Of a DNA stretch of 64,000 bases, positions 26,345 to 35,097 are shown one piece after another; positions within the stretch are counted from its first letter, which is position 1; each line of letters opens with the position of its first letter. Source of the DNA: Fibrobacter sp. Its GTDB lineage: Bacteria > Fibrobacterota > Fibrobacteria > Fibrobacterales > Fibrobacteraceae. The DNA is taken from positions 62,001 through 126,000 of the forward strand of contig JAKSIH010000002.1 in the NCBI GenBank assembly GCA_024398935.1. Direction: 5' to 3'. The notes under the pieces are model-generated. The model was given only the letters and a program-made list of their open reading frames with translations. It was not told where the DNA came from and ran no database searches. A program made the translations under genes and the position numbers.

Positions 26345-28096
26345 ATGCAGTCCGTTCCAGAAGATATCAACCACCTGATAGACGACAACAAGCTCCACTA
26401 TATTCCGGCGCTGAAGATCGTGAGTATTGTATTTGCCGTAATATGCACGGCATTCGTACCCATCAACATCTTACAGAGTGAACCCGAAATTGCAGTTCTC
26501 AATGGAGTGATTGCGATTTTCATGTATGTCAGCTTTTTCTCCGTTGTCAAGTTTGGAACCCTAAAGGTCGCCGTGCCGACAGTATTTACAATGCTTACTG
26601 TTCTCAGCATCGTATATGTAGTCACAGGCGGTCATGAAGGTTTTGGCATTACCTGGATTCTGCTCATTCCCATTCTGACGGTATATTGCCTACGCCTCAA
26701 GCCCACCATTATCTACCAGGCGTTCATGCTATTGCTTGTAGTCCTCGCCATTCACAGTCCGCTACAGCAATTCTGCTACCCGTTCTCCGACGCCGTCCGA
26801 GTCCGCTTCCCCATCATCTTCCTTGCAGAAGCAGCCGTCGCAATCCTTCTCAAGATAAACATGACGAAAAGCGAGCTATACAAGGACAGGCTTATCCACC
26901 AGAACATCAATTACAAGCTGAAGGCCGAAGCGGCAAACAGGGCAAAAAGCGATTTCCTTGCGAACATGAGCCATGAAATCAGGACTCCCATAAACGCGAT
27001 TCTCGGCAACGACGAACTCATTCTTAGAGAATCCCAGGAAAAGGATGTTCTCGATTACGCCAAGAACATCAAGAATTCCAGCAAGAGCCTGCTCGCCCTC
27101 ATCAACGACATTCTGGACTTTTCAAAAATTGAATCCGGAAAGCAGGACATCATTCCTGCCGATTACAAGCCGGCAACCCTATTCAGCGACTGCTACAACC
27201 TGGTCGCAATGCGTGCTACAGAGAAAAATCTGACGTTCACCGCGGAAATCGACAGTCAGATACCTTCCGTTCTTTTGGGAGACGAAGTCCGAATTCGCCA
27301 GATCTGCGCAAACCTTTTAACCAATGCGGTCAAATACACAAAAAGCGGATTCATCCATTTTAGGGCCAAGGCCGAAAGGACCAGCCAGGACCAGGTAAAC
27401 CTGATGATCGAAGTCCAGGATTCCGGCATGGGAATTTCAAAGGAGAACTTGGAACATATATTTGACTCTTTCCTCCGCGTGGATGAAAAAAAGAACAAGA
27501 ATATAGAGGGAACTGGGCTCGGTCTCGCCATTACCAAGCAACTGGTAAAACTGATGCAAGGACAGATCAGCGTAGAAAGTGCCTTGGGTAAAGGGACTTC
27601 CTTCCGGGTAAGCCTGCCGCAAAAAATCATCTCCCAGGAACCCATCGGAGCTTACCGAGTCGGGGAAGTGCAAAGCGAGCCTCAATACAAGGAAGGTTTC
27701 CACGCCCCCAATGGCAAGATTCTCGTGGTTGACGATGTCGCCATGAATCTGAAAGTTTTTGTCGGTCTGCTCAAGAGAACCCTGATTAAGATCGACACGG
27801 CAGGCAGCGGAGCCGAATGCCTCAAGCTGATTGAGAAAAACAAATACAACATTATTTTCCTCGACCACATGATGCCGGAAATGGACGGTATCGAGACCTT
27901 CGCCACCATGCGAACCATGGACAACAACATGAACAGGACTACGCCTGTAATCATGCTTACCGCAAACGCTATCGAAGGAGCAAAGGCTGAATATCTGTCT
28001 GCAGGTTTTGCAGATTACCTTTCCAAGCCCATTCATAGCGACCAACTTGAGCAGATGATTGTAAAGTATCTGCCCAAGGAATTGATAGAAAGTTAG
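26345..28096 (+). CDS. Hybrid sensor histidine kinase with receiver domain
   Basis: A 583-residue membrane kinase. Five to six membrane segments (about residues 22-170) form the sensor without a recognisable periplasmic domain. HisKA has the phospho-His in FLANMSHEIRTPINAI (~207). The ATPase shows NLLTNAVKYT (N box), VQDSGMGIS and GTGLGLAI (G boxes). The receiver domain (~455-575) has VVDDVAMN, the phospho-Asp in IIFLDHMMPEMDGIE (~505) and the Lys in YLSKPIHS. No response regulator is adjacent, so output goes through a separate phosphotransfer partner. ATG 26345 is chosen because an upstream TTG lies inside the terminator tract; TATTTT ends 10 nt before it. Confidence 0.92.
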   Translation: MQSVPEDINHLIDDNKLHYIPALKIVSIVFAVICTAFVPINILQSEPEIAVLNGVIAIFMYVSFFSVVKFGTLKVAVPTVFTMLTVLSIVYVVTGGHEGFGITWILLIPILTVYCLRLKPTIIYQAFMLLLVVLAIHSPLQQFCYPFSDAVRVRFPIIFLAEAAVAILLKINMTKSELYKDRLIHQNINYKLKAEAANRAKSDFLANMSHEIRTPINAILGNDELILRESQEKDVLDYAKNIKNSSKSLLALINDILDFSKIESGKQDIIPADYKPATLFSDCYNLVAMRATEKNLTFTAEIDSQIPSVLLGDEVRIRQICANLLTNAVKYTKSGFIHFRAKAERTSQDQVNLMIEVQDSGMGISKENLEHIFDSFLRVDEKKNKNIEGTGLGLAITKQLVKLMQGQISVESALGKGTSFRVSLPQKIISQEPIGAYRVGEVQSEPQYKEGFHAPNGKILVVDDVAMNLKVFVGLLKRTLIKIDTAGSGAECLKLIEKNKYNIIFLDHMMPEMDGIETFATMRTMDNNMNRTTPVIMLTANAIEGAKAEYLSAGFADYLSKPIHSDQLEQMIVKYLPKELIES

Positions 28097-28119
28097 TTTT
28101 CTTAGCAACCAGGTAATTT

Positions 28120-29160
28120 ATGTCGAGAATGTCTGAAGCGGAAGCTCTTGATTTATTTTTGAATGCGCCACTGGATGAACTTTGCGCTCGCGCTAACGCC
28201 GAAAAGGAACGCCGTCACGGCAAATCCGTTTTTTGGGTAAACAACCGTCAGATTAACTACACAAACGTCTGCGTTCTTCATTGCAAGTTCTGCGCATTCA
28301 GCAAAATCAAGAAGGATAGTCCTACAGCTTATGACTGGGACTACGAAACCATTCGCGACAAGGCTGCCTTTGCTATTGAAGGTGGCGCACGAGAGCTCCA
28401 TATCGTGGGAGGACTCCATCCGGACCATCCCTTCAATTACTACATCGAGATGCTCCGCAAGCTCCGCCAGGAATTTCCAAAGGTCAACCTGAAGGCCTTT
28501 ACCGCCGTAGAAATTTGCCACTTCGCAAAACTCTCCGGACAGACTCCCCTGCAGATCATGCAGACTCTGAAGGAAGCTGGTCTTGACGCCCTACCCGGTG
28601 GCGGAGCAGAAATCCTGGTGCAGAGCGTCCGTGACCAGATTTGCCCGGGTAAGGAAACCGGCGAAGAATGGCTGGATGTTCATCGCGCAGCCCACAAGAT
28701 CGGCATTCCCACCAATGCCACCATGCTGTTCGGCCACATCGAAAAACCGGAGCACCGCATCGCCCACATGAAGATGCTCCGCGACCTCCAGGACGAAGCC
28801 CCCGGATTTTTCGCATTCATTCCGCTGGTCTATCATCCGGAACACAACGCACTCCACAACATCGTTCCCAACATGACTTCCCAGGAAGACATCTTGCGCA
28901 CCGTGGCTGTGGCTCGCTTGTTCCTGGACAACTTTCCCCACATCAAGGCCTACTGGATCCAGATGGGAATCGAGACAGCCATGAAGGCTTTGCACTCCGG
29001 CGCAAGCGATTTGGACGGCACCATCATCGAAGAAAAGATTACCCACGCCGCAGGCGCCAAGGTTCCTGTAGGCATGAGCCCCGCCCGCATGAAGGAACTA
29101 ATCATGAACGAAGGGTTGGAACCGGTGGAAAGAGACGCGTTGTACGAACGATTCTCTTAA
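28120..29160 (+). CDS. mqnE: Aminofutalosine synthase (radical SAM)
   Basis: MqnE joins SAM and a chorismate-derived enolpyruvyl benzoate in the futalosine route to menaquinone. The 346 residues carry the radical-SAM cluster motif CVLHCKFC (about residues 51-58). LHIVGGLHPDHPFNYY is the MqnE form of the glycine-rich segment (MqnC has a different wording). ALPGGGAEILVQSVRDQICP and ATMLFGHIE follow. The gene is 23 bp after the hybrid kinase, so it may be co-transcribed, and it ends at a terminator. Other mqn genes are not in the window. MqnC is the main alternative. Confidence 0.88.
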   Translation: MSRMSEAEALDLFLNAPLDELCARANAEKERRHGKSVFWVNNRQINYTNVCVLHCKFCAFSKIKKDSPTAYDWDYETIRDKAAFAIEGGARELHIVGGLHPDHPFNYYIEMLRKLRQEFPKVNLKAFTAVEICHFAKLSGQTPLQIMQTLKEAGLDALPGGGAEILVQSVRDQICPGKETGEEWLDVHRAAHKIGIPTNATMLFGHIEKPEHRIAHMKMLRDLQDEAPGFFAFIPLVYHPEHNALHNIVPNMTSQEDILRTVAVARLFLDNFPHIKAYWIQMGIETAMKALHSGASDLDGTIIEEKITHAAGAKVPVGMSPARMKELIMNEGLEPVERDALYERFS

Positions 29161-29181
29161 CAAGAATCGTTCTTTAAACAA

Positions 29182-29211
29182 GGGAAGGCTTAGGCTTTCC
29201 TTTTCTTTTTT
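29182..29211 (+). terminator. Terminator after mqnE
   Basis: GGAAGGC pairs with GCTTTCC (one G-T) around TTAG and is followed by a T-rich tract. Confidence 0.75.
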
Positions 29212-29267
29212 AGCAGATATTTTATACAAATTCCTATTTAAAGACGATATAATGACAGAGGTCCTTT

Positions 29268-30131
29268 ATGAAAATTCTGTCATTTTTAATTGTTATGGTT
29301 CTTTGCCTCCAGGTATTGGTCTTCACGAAGTTGGTCAAAACAACGGAGGTACAAAATAATTTCATCAAGGATATTGCTACCGAGATGACCAAGGTGAACA
29401 TTTCTAGGGAAGAATCTCTGAAAAAGGATTTGCCGGCACCCACCGAAGTACAGGTTCAACCTCGTTTTGCACCCCATATGGATTTCGTGGAACTTCTTGA
29501 GGAAATGACCGACAGACGCCCTAACGAAAAGCCGAAGGATTACAAATGCTGCACCAGCATGCGTGCCGGAGCCGGCCCCGACACCAAGATTAACTGGTCC
29601 ACAGGCTTTACGGAAGATGTTAGCCTGAAGTTCTTTCCATTTATCAAAGAGGGTGAAGGGCGAATAGGAACAGTGAACATCAGTCTAGATGGCACCCCTA
29701 CCAACCAAGTTCTAGATACCGTGCTGAAGCCCGTCCCCTGGAATATCTTTGTCATGGGTCCCAATGTACACTTGGTCTATGACATCTTTCTCACATCAGA
29801 CTTCAACTGGGAAGATTATCGCGACTTCGGGGAATATCTCGAAAATAAAAAATGGGCTAAACATCTAACTGCACTAGATTCCAACGAAATCAACTGCAGA
29901 TCCCAATGGTACGAAGTGCGCCTCCCTGCGGCAGGCAACAAGAAGCACCAACCTTTCTGGATGGGCGTGTACAAGGAATACGGCAATCGTTCAGGAACAG
30001 TTCTTGTCTGGATTATCTTTGACAAACCCGACAGGAATCTCCTGCGATGCGTCATCAACAGCGACAACTACACGAAGGAAGAAGAGATGTATATGAAGGA
30101 AGACAAGCCTTTCGTAAAGCTCTATTTCTGA
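29268..30131 (+). CDS. Uncharacterised protein with N-terminal membrane anchor
   Basis: A 287-residue protein that I do not recognise. Residues 4-22 (LSFLIVMVLCLQVLVFTKL) are a signal peptide or anchor. The rest is soluble and acidic, with aromatic-rich beta segments (GIVSL-type strands are absent; WNIFVMGPNVHLVYDIFLT is the most hydrophobic stretch). CCTSM (about residue 93) and two later cysteines may form disulphides. GAGGTCC precedes the ATG. The stop overlaps the convergent aminotransferase end by 10 bp. No neighbour suggests a role. Confidence 0.6.
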   Translation: MKILSFLIVMVLCLQVLVFTKLVKTTEVQNNFIKDIATEMTKVNISREESLKKDLPAPTEVQVQPRFAPHMDFVELLEEMTDRRPNEKPKDYKCCTSMRAGAGPDTKINWSTGFTEDVSLKFFPFIKEGEGRIGTVNISLDGTPTNQVLDTVLKPVPWNIFVMGPNVHLVYDIFLTSDFNWEDYRDFGEYLENKKWAKHLTALDSNEINCRSQWYEVRLPAAGNKKHQPFWMGVYKEYGNRSGTVLVWIIFDKPDRNLLRCVINSDNYTKEEEMYMKEDKPFVKLYF

Positions 30132-31906
30132 CGCAGTTCACTCATTCTGCGAATCGCTTCGGCGAATACAGCAGGTTCCTGCAAGAGGCTGATTACAATC
30201 CAGCCATCTTCGTCAAAATCAAAGAAGAAGCCAGGCTGAACAAGGACATGCTTTTCACGCAGCAGACGAAGAGTCAGTTCCTCGTCGTCATCACCCAGAT
30301 GGAGAACGGCATACCAGCCTCCTAGAACCTTCGGGCAGTACTTGCTGGGGAACGCTGTCTGCAAAGTTTTCCAGTTGGCAAGCAGACGTTCGCGTACAAG
30401 GCATTCGTACTGCGCGGAATTCGCCAGCAGAGGCGCGGCCAACGCCTGGGCACAGGAAGAAGTGCTCAGGTAAGCGTCTTCCACAAATTCAAGGGCAGCG
30501 CGGATTTCTTCAAACTTTTCACGAGGGGCATAGAAGGCCATCCAGCCGAACTTCAACTGGGGTGCCCCAACAGCCTTGCTCAAGCCGTTGAGCCAGAAGA
30601 TAGGGCACTTGGGGCCATTCTTCGGAGCGAAAACAACATCGTTTCCGCCACAGTCGAAAAAGTCCTCTTCTGCGGTCATCCCCGGTTCGACTCCTGCGTT
30701 CATCCCCGGCTTGACTCCTCCGGTCATCCCCGGCTTGACCGGGGATCTAGAATTGTCCTCCAAACCAGAGTGGTCTGCCAGATCCTCGCTTTCGCGAGGA
30801 TGACTTGTGGATGGTTCGCGAGGATAACTTGTAAACGGTTCGCGAGGATGACATGCGGACGATTCTGCGGTCATCCCCGGCCTGATCGGGGATCTAGAAT
30901 TGTCCTCCAAACCAAAGTGGCCTGCTAGATCCTCGCCTTCGCGAGGATGACTTGTGGATGGTTCGCGAGGATGACTTGTGAACGATTCTGCGGTCATCCC
31001 CGGCCTGACCGGGGATCTAGAATTCTCATCCAAACCAGAGTGGTCTGCTAGATCCTCGCGCCTCAAAAACCGCCAGCTACGCTTGACTTCATCGCTGAAG
31101 CCGTAGTCGCCAAAGACTTCGTCTACCACCAGCACGAGGTTGTTTTCTTCACAGAAGCGAACCACCTCGTTCCATTCCTGAAGGGAGACCATGTGGCCCG
31201 TGGGATTGTGGGGCGAAACCAGCAGCAGGATGCGGGCTCTTTCGGGAGCGGCAAGCAGGCTGTCCGTATCCAGCACAAAGCGGAACTGCGCCGCAGAAGC
31301 CTGCGGAACAGTAACCTGAGAAGCAGAAGTCTGCGCAGCCTTCGATTCCCGAGACACAACCTGAGCCTTCAACTGCGAGAGCGTTCGTTGCGGTTTCTCG
31401 CGGACCAGCTTCAAGAAATAGGGCGTGCATTCCAGATGTTCCAGCTGGGCAAGCGTATCCAGCAGCGGATAGCCCGGCATTGGCGTCAAGATGACATCAC
31501 CGGGATCGCAGAAGGTCTTGAAAAGAACAGAATAGGCTTCGCTGGTGCTTGCGGTAACGATAACCTGATTGGGAGTGAATACACCTCCCCTCTCGCGGTA
31601 ATAGGCGGCAACGGCCTCGCGGGCCTCACGCCAGCCCGAGGCGTCCGGCGACCAGTTGCCAAACTGTTTGCGGGCTTCATCTACCGCGGAGTCCAATTCC
31701 ACCGGCAAGCCCACGCGCACAGGCGAACTGACGGTCATGTCAATCAAGGGCATGCCATTCCCGACAACATTCTCCCCTGTTTTTTCTGTACCAGCGGCAC
31801 ATTCCTGCGCCACTATTTTTTTTGTCTTTTCCAGTTCCTCAAAAAAAGGACTTGGGGTCAAGTCCTTGGGAAGTCTTTTGGACAGTTCAATTCTTGCTGC
31901 GGCCAT
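30122..31906 (-). CDS. Class I/II aminotransferase carrying in-frame palindromic-repeat inserts
   Basis: A 594-residue open frame whose outer parts form a normal PLP enzyme. Residues ~1-280 include VIVTASTSEAYSVLF, LLVSPHNPTGHMVSLQEW and LVVDEVFGDYGFSDEV. Residues ~412-594 include the Schiff-base lysine region FWLNGLSKAVGAPQLKFGW and a Val-Gln-Pro-Gly-Phe C-terminal motif. Between them, residues ~281-411 are low-complexity (SHPREPST, VKPGMT, ADHSGLEDNSRSP units) and are encoded by family A repeats in tandem. A second, smaller Ala/Gln/Ser stretch (~187-208) may also be acquired. Without the large insert the length (~460) is near family size. Both inserts avoid catalytic motifs and keep frame, so the enzyme may still be active. 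Its substrate is unknown. Confidence 0.8.
   Translation of the reverse strand: MAAARIELSKRLPKDLTPSPFFEELEKTKKIVAQECAAGTEKTGENVVGNGMPLIDMTVSSPVRVGLPVELDSAVDEARKQFGNWSPDASGWREAREAVAAYYRERGGVFTPNQVIVTASTSEAYSVLFKTFCDPGDVILTPMPGYPLLDTLAQLEHLECTPYFLKLVREKPQRTLSQLKAQVVSRESKAAQTSASQVTVPQASAAQFRFVLDTDSLLAAPERARILLLVSPHNPTGHMVSLQEWNEVVRFCEENNLVLVVDEVFGDYGFSDEVKRSWRFLRREDLADHSGLDENSRSPVRPGMTAESFTSHPREPSTSHPREGEDLAGHFGLEDNSRSPIRPGMTAESSACHPREPFTSYPREPSTSHPRESEDLADHSGLEDNSRSPVKPGMTGGVKPGMNAGVEPGMTAEEDFFDCGGNDVVFAPKNGPKCPIFWLNGLSKAVGAPQLKFGWMAFYAPREKFEEIRAALEFVEDAYLSTSSCAQALAAPLLANSAQYECLVRERLLANWKTLQTAFPSKYCPKVLGGWYAVLHLGDDDEELTLRLLREKHVLVQPGFFFDFDEDGWIVISLLQEPAVFAEAIRRMSELRQK
30671..31065. repeat. Family A repeat array inside an aminotransferase gene
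   Basis: Three composite units begin at 30723, 30870 and 30993. Each has GTCATCCCCGG, CCGGGGATCTAG, a 28-nt core, then AGATCCTCGC and, in two, GCGAGGATGAC. A 24-bp sub-repeat occurs at 30676, 30700 and 30724 (TCATCCCCGG-TTGACTCCT). A second 24-bp unit, GCGAGGATGACTTGTGGATG and variants, follows units one and two. All spacings (24, 123, 147) are multiples of three. The whole block is read as protein on the minus strand. Confidence 0.85.
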
Positions 31907-31926
31907 TGCCTGCCTTATCCTTAAAA

Positions 31927-32268
31927 TTACTTCTTACGATTCTTGAAGAATTTCATCAGTAATGTTGCTATCAAAATTCCTGCAGGCAAGCAAATGGCGA
32001 TTGCCAGAAGAATCAACTTCTGGAAATCGTTCATTTCATTTAGGGAACGCTTAAAATTTTTCAGACGAGCCAAGAGCCCCTGTTTCTGGGGCGGTTGAGT
32101 TTCTGAATTTTCGTTTTCTGCAGATTCGGAACCCGCCATAGCCTTAACACTAGGCAGTTTTCCCCGCAAATCGAGAAAAGCATTCTTAATAGGGTTAACA
32201 AAGCCGCTGACCTTAGCGACCAGAGCTTCCTTACCTCTTGTTAAAGGACGGGTTAACCTATCAAACAT
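31927..32268 (-). CDS. Small single-pass membrane protein, function unknown
   Basis: A 113-residue protein. Residues ~1-35 are basic and amphipathic (LTRGKEALVAKVSGFVNPIK), and ~45-62 are acidic and polar. One membrane segment near the C-terminus (about 84-106, LILLAIAICLPAGILIATLLM) is followed by a basic KFFKNRKK tail, so the N-terminus is probably cytoplasmic or amphitropic. I do not recognise it. It lies 20 bp before the aminotransferase and 39 bp after leuA on the same strand, so it may be read through from leuA. Confidence 0.6.
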   Translation of the reverse strand: MFDRLTRPLTRGKEALVAKVSGFVNPIKNAFLDLRGKLPSVKAMAGSESAENENSETQPPQKQGLLARLKNFKRSLNEMNDFQKLILLAIAICLPAGILIATLLMKFFKNRKK

Positions 32269-32307
32269 TTCTCGTCTCTCGTCTGTAGGGCAAAGCCCGT
32301 TTCTCGC

Positions 32308-33879
32308 CTATTTATACAGCAGGTTCACGCCGCCAAAGAGGGCGCGCATGTTGGCCTTGAGGGTATCGCTAGAAACACCGCGGCCTTCCACTTCCTTGCC
32401 GTTAGCCTTCAGCACGATACGGCTGAGACCGCGACCGGCCCACAGCTTATCCTTTTCGGGAACCACCACCTGGCGGTACTTGATCAGTTCCACCGGCATG
32501 CCGATTTCGCGCATGAGGATGAGGCCAGCTTCAATAGGACCTTCGGCGGTCACGGACTTGACCAGGGCTTCGCCGTCCTTCTTGAAGTGGAAGATAAAGC
32601 GGCCTTCGTCGGGAATCACTTCGACGTTGTTGAAAATCAGGCGGCCGTTCACATTCACGCGCTGTTCGCGGAACACGTCCAGAACGCGTTCGGCGCTCAT
32701 TTCGCCTTCCTTTTCGCTGTAGCTCTTGAGGATGGGCTGCAGTTCAGCGGCTTCGGCCAGGCTCAGCTTGTAGCCGAACTTGGTGATGATTTCGTACACG
32801 GCGGTACGACCGCTCTGGCTGGTAAAGCTGAGGGAATCGTTCTGGTTACGGCCAATGATGGAGTAGTCGATGGGGCGGTATGCTCCCTTCTTCATGTCCT
32901 TGGTCTTGGAGGCGCCATCCTGATGGATACCGCTACGGTGAACGATTGCCTCGGCACCAATGAGCGGAGCGCGGGTATAAATGCTAACGCCGGACCACTG
33001 GGAAATCAAGATGGCGGTTTCGTAAATCTTGTCCAGGTGCAGGCCGGTATCTACGCCGGAATTGTGCAGGCCCAGAGCCACTTCGTAGAAGTTGGTATTG
33101 CCGCAACGTTCGCCAAGGCCGTTCAAGGCAACTTCCAGCTGGGTTGCACCCACGAAGAAGCTTTCGACGGTAGCGGCGGTGGCCATACCCAGGTCGTTAT
33201 GGCAGTGAACAGAAATGGTCACATTCTTGGGCATGGCATCGTACACCTGCTTGATCTGGCTGATGTACAGCATGGGGCGGTAACGTTCCACGGTGTTGGG
33301 CAGGTTCAAGGTAGTTGCACCGGCTTCTACCACAGCCTTCAACACTTCAATCACGAAGTCCATATTCTCCAGGCAGTCGCCAAAATGTTCGCAGCTGAAT
33401 TCCACGTCGCCCTTGTCGCCCACCAGGGACTTGGCAAGCTTCACGCAATCTACGGCGCGGGCCTTCACCTGTTCCGGAGTCATGTGGAGCACATGTTCCA
33501 TAGAGAGGGGGCTAGTAGCCAGGAAGGTATGGATACGGGGATGAGGTGCATACTGGACAGCTTCCCAGCAGCGCTGAATGTCGCTAGGTACGCAACGAGC
33601 CAAACCGGAGACCACCACCTTCTGGGCAACTTCGTCGCCTGCGGCAGCCATTTCGGCAGTAAGCTGGGCCAGTTCCTTTACAGATTCAAAATCCATTTCA
33701 GAAGAAGCGGGGAAACCCACTTCGGCACCCTGCACACCCAGCTTCAACAACTGGAGGTAAACATCCTTCTTCTGGGCATTGTTCCAGGGCTTGGGCAAAG
33801 CCTGGTTACCGTCACGCAGAGTGACATCATAAAAGAACGGTTTTCTTGCCTGGTCGGCACAATCCATCATACAGTTCAT
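32308..33879 (-). CDS. leuA: 2-isopropylmalate synthase
   Basis: LeuA condenses acetyl-CoA and 2-ketoisovalerate, the first step of leucine synthesis. The 523 residues show the HMGL-like barrel: FFYDVTLRDGNQALPKPW at the start, EVGFPASSEMDFE, ISVHCHNDLGMATAATVE (metal His-x-His region) and NGLGERCGNTNFYEV. HRSGIHQDGASKTK lies between barrel and tail. The C-terminal part (~390-523) corresponds to the leucine-sensing domain. GGAGAT stands before the ATG. A leucine-rich leader peptide and a terminator hairpin upstream point to attenuation. LeuA is the only leucine-pathway gene in the window. Confidence 0.92.
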   Translation of the reverse strand: MNCMMDCADQARKPFFYDVTLRDGNQALPKPWNNAQKKDVYLQLLKLGVQGAEVGFPASSEMDFESVKELAQLTAEMAAAGDEVAQKVVVSGLARCVPSDIQRCWEAVQYAPHPRIHTFLATSPLSMEHVLHMTPEQVKARAVDCVKLAKSLVGDKGDVEFSCEHFGDCLENMDFVIEVLKAVVEAGATTLNLPNTVERYRPMLYISQIKQVYDAMPKNVTISVHCHNDLGMATAATVESFFVGATQLEVALNGLGERCGNTNFYEVALGLHNSGVDTGLHLDKIYETAILISQWSGVSIYTRAPLIGAEAIVHRSGIHQDGASKTKDMKKGAYRPIDYSIIGRNQNDSLSFTSQSGRTAVYEIITKFGYKLSLAEAAELQPILKSYSEKEGEMSAERVLDVFREQRVNVNGRLIFNNVEVIPDEGRFIFHFKKDGEALVKSVTAEGPIEAGLILMREIGMPVELIKYRQVVVPEKDKLWAGRGLSRIVLKANGKEVEGRGVSSDTLKANMRALFGGVNLLYK

Positions 33880-33951
33880 TTTTTATCTCCTGCCGGCATC
33901 CACACGCCGCAAGCCTTAATTTTACGCATCAAAGATAAAAAATTTGACCAT

Positions 33952-33992
33952 AAAAAAAGAACCCGCATCGTTATGGAAGCGGGCCTTTTTTT
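33952..33992 (-). terminator. Attenuator hairpin of leuA
   Basis: On the minus strand GCCCGC pairs with GCGGGT around a 12-nt loop, followed by a U-rich tract of seven T. It lies 30 nt after the leader-peptide stop and ~73 nt before leuA. The opposite strand also has a T-run. The competing antiterminator fold could not be drawn with certainty. Confidence 0.75.
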
Positions 33993-34022
33993 GGTTAAAA
34001 TCCTTGATTTGCAGATAATAGC

Positions 34023-34091
34023 CTAGAACCTCGCCTCGGTATCACGAAGAGCGACGCAAAGTAGAAGTCGTAGGTCTAGAATCATTTTCAT
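34023..34091 (-). CDS. leuL: leu operon leader peptide
   Basis: A 22-codon open frame starting ATG at 34091 and ending TAG. It opens MKMILDLRLLLCVALR and ends ...DTEARF. Six of the 22 codons are leucine (CTA, CTA, CTT, CTA, CTT, CTT), clustered as in leu leaders elsewhere. Stalling of ribosomes on these codons when Leu-tRNA is low would prevent formation of the hairpin at 33952-33992. A consensus promoter sits directly upstream, with TATATT ending 8 nt before the ATG, so the leader appears to be translated from a leaderless mRNA. Confidence 0.8.
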   Translation of the reverse strand: MKMILDLRLLLCVALRDTEARF

Positions 34092-34099
34092 ATGCGGAG

Positions 34100-34128
34100 A
34101 ATATACAAAGAACCTCACATACAGGCAA
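34100..34128 (-). promoter_or_regulatory. Promoter of leuL-leuA
   Basis: On the minus strand TTGCCT (34128-34123) and TATATT (34105-34100) are separated by 17 bp. The predicted start of transcription falls at about 34093, two bases from the leader ATG. Confidence 0.75.
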
Positions 34129-34176
34129 GGGATTCATCTCTATTTTTTTCATTTTTCTTTATGCAAGCAATACAAG

Positions 34177-35010
34177 TCAAAGAGTCTCGAATTTGTAGCC
34201 ATCGGTGCCGACAATGCTTTTCATCATTGCATTCTTATTTTGTTCAAAATCGCTATAGGCTTTCCATTTTTTTTCGTCAAGATTCTTCTGGAAATACCGG
34301 TAGCCGTAAGAATACCATTGGACATAGACATCCGTCCCCTTAATTTTACCTAGGCAAATCGTCTTTTCATCCTGGCGACATTCGGAAGTAAAAGCGATTC
34401 GCATAAAATAGAGGTCACCACCCTTGTTCGGAATGGAAAAGGAATATCCGTCATAACCATGAGCAACTTCCACAAGTCCTTTCCAGCTTTCAGGAACCTT
34501 GATCTGAACATACTTTCCCTTAAAGACAGTATCTTCAATAACAGAATAATTGGCTACCTGAAAGAGCCCTCGGTCAAGTACACGGAAATTTGAAGGATAG
34601 TTGTTGGACCCATGGGCATAAATCTTCGACCCGTCAACCAGTTCCGCATGAAAATTGAAGCCATCCCCATCCAATATATCAGGAGGGTTTGGACCATTAA
34701 AACCATCCCAGGAAGCCGCACCACTTTCGTTCCAGATAGAATCGATTTTGGCAAGCAACTTGCTGTCGCCATCCAGAGTGCGAATCATCATTTTTTTGTC
34801 GGAACCCATGAGCTCATGGTAATACTCCAGATGAGCTCCAGAAGGAGTCCGGGTAACTTCAATCACGTCTGTTACCGCGCTCATATTGGTGCGAACCAAT
34901 TTAAAATGTTTAAAAGGCTGGTTCAAGTTTTTACCGTTTTGTTTTCCCATAGCAAAGCAACATGATCCAAAAACAAGGATACAAATTAAAATTTTAAGCA
35001 ACATTTTCAT
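34177..35010 (-). CDS. Secreted protein of unknown function
   Basis: A 277-residue precursor with a signal peptide (MLLKILICILVFGSCCFAMG; ATG at 35010 or 35004). The mature part contains an aromatic/Asp-rich segment, ASWDGFNGPNPPDILDGDGF (about residues 98-117). Similar W-x-GF...LDG-x-x-F wording is seen in uncharacterised secreted proteins of gut bacteria. The C-terminal third has VQWYSYGYRYFQKNLDEKKW. The upstream region is AT-rich. The leu promoter lies downstream of its stop, so it is not part of that operon. No function can be assigned. Confidence 0.6.
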   Translation of the reverse strand: MKMLLKILICILVFGSCCFAMGKQNGKNLNQPFKHFKLVRTNMSAVTDVIEVTRTPSGAHLEYYHELMGSDKKMMIRTLDGDSKLLAKIDSIWNESGAASWDGFNGPNPPDILDGDGFNFHAELVDGSKIYAHGSNNYPSNFRVLDRGLFQVANYSVIEDTVFKGKYVQIKVPESWKGLVEVAHGYDGYSFSIPNKGGDLYFMRIAFTSECRQDEKTICLGKIKGTDVYVQWYSYGYRYFQKNLDEKKWKAYSDFEQNKNAMMKSIVGTDGYKFETL

Positions 35011-35097
35011 TCTACAATCTCTCCAAACTTCAACCCTATGGATTTTAAATTACAAAATAAACTACATCCATTTATATTTTTTTCTAAAATATAGGTT

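Noticed and set aside
32587..34026. A 479-residue open frame on the plus strand
   Set aside because: It lies antisense to leuA and its leader, is rich in His/Gln/Val as expected from the reverse of coding DNA, and matches no family.
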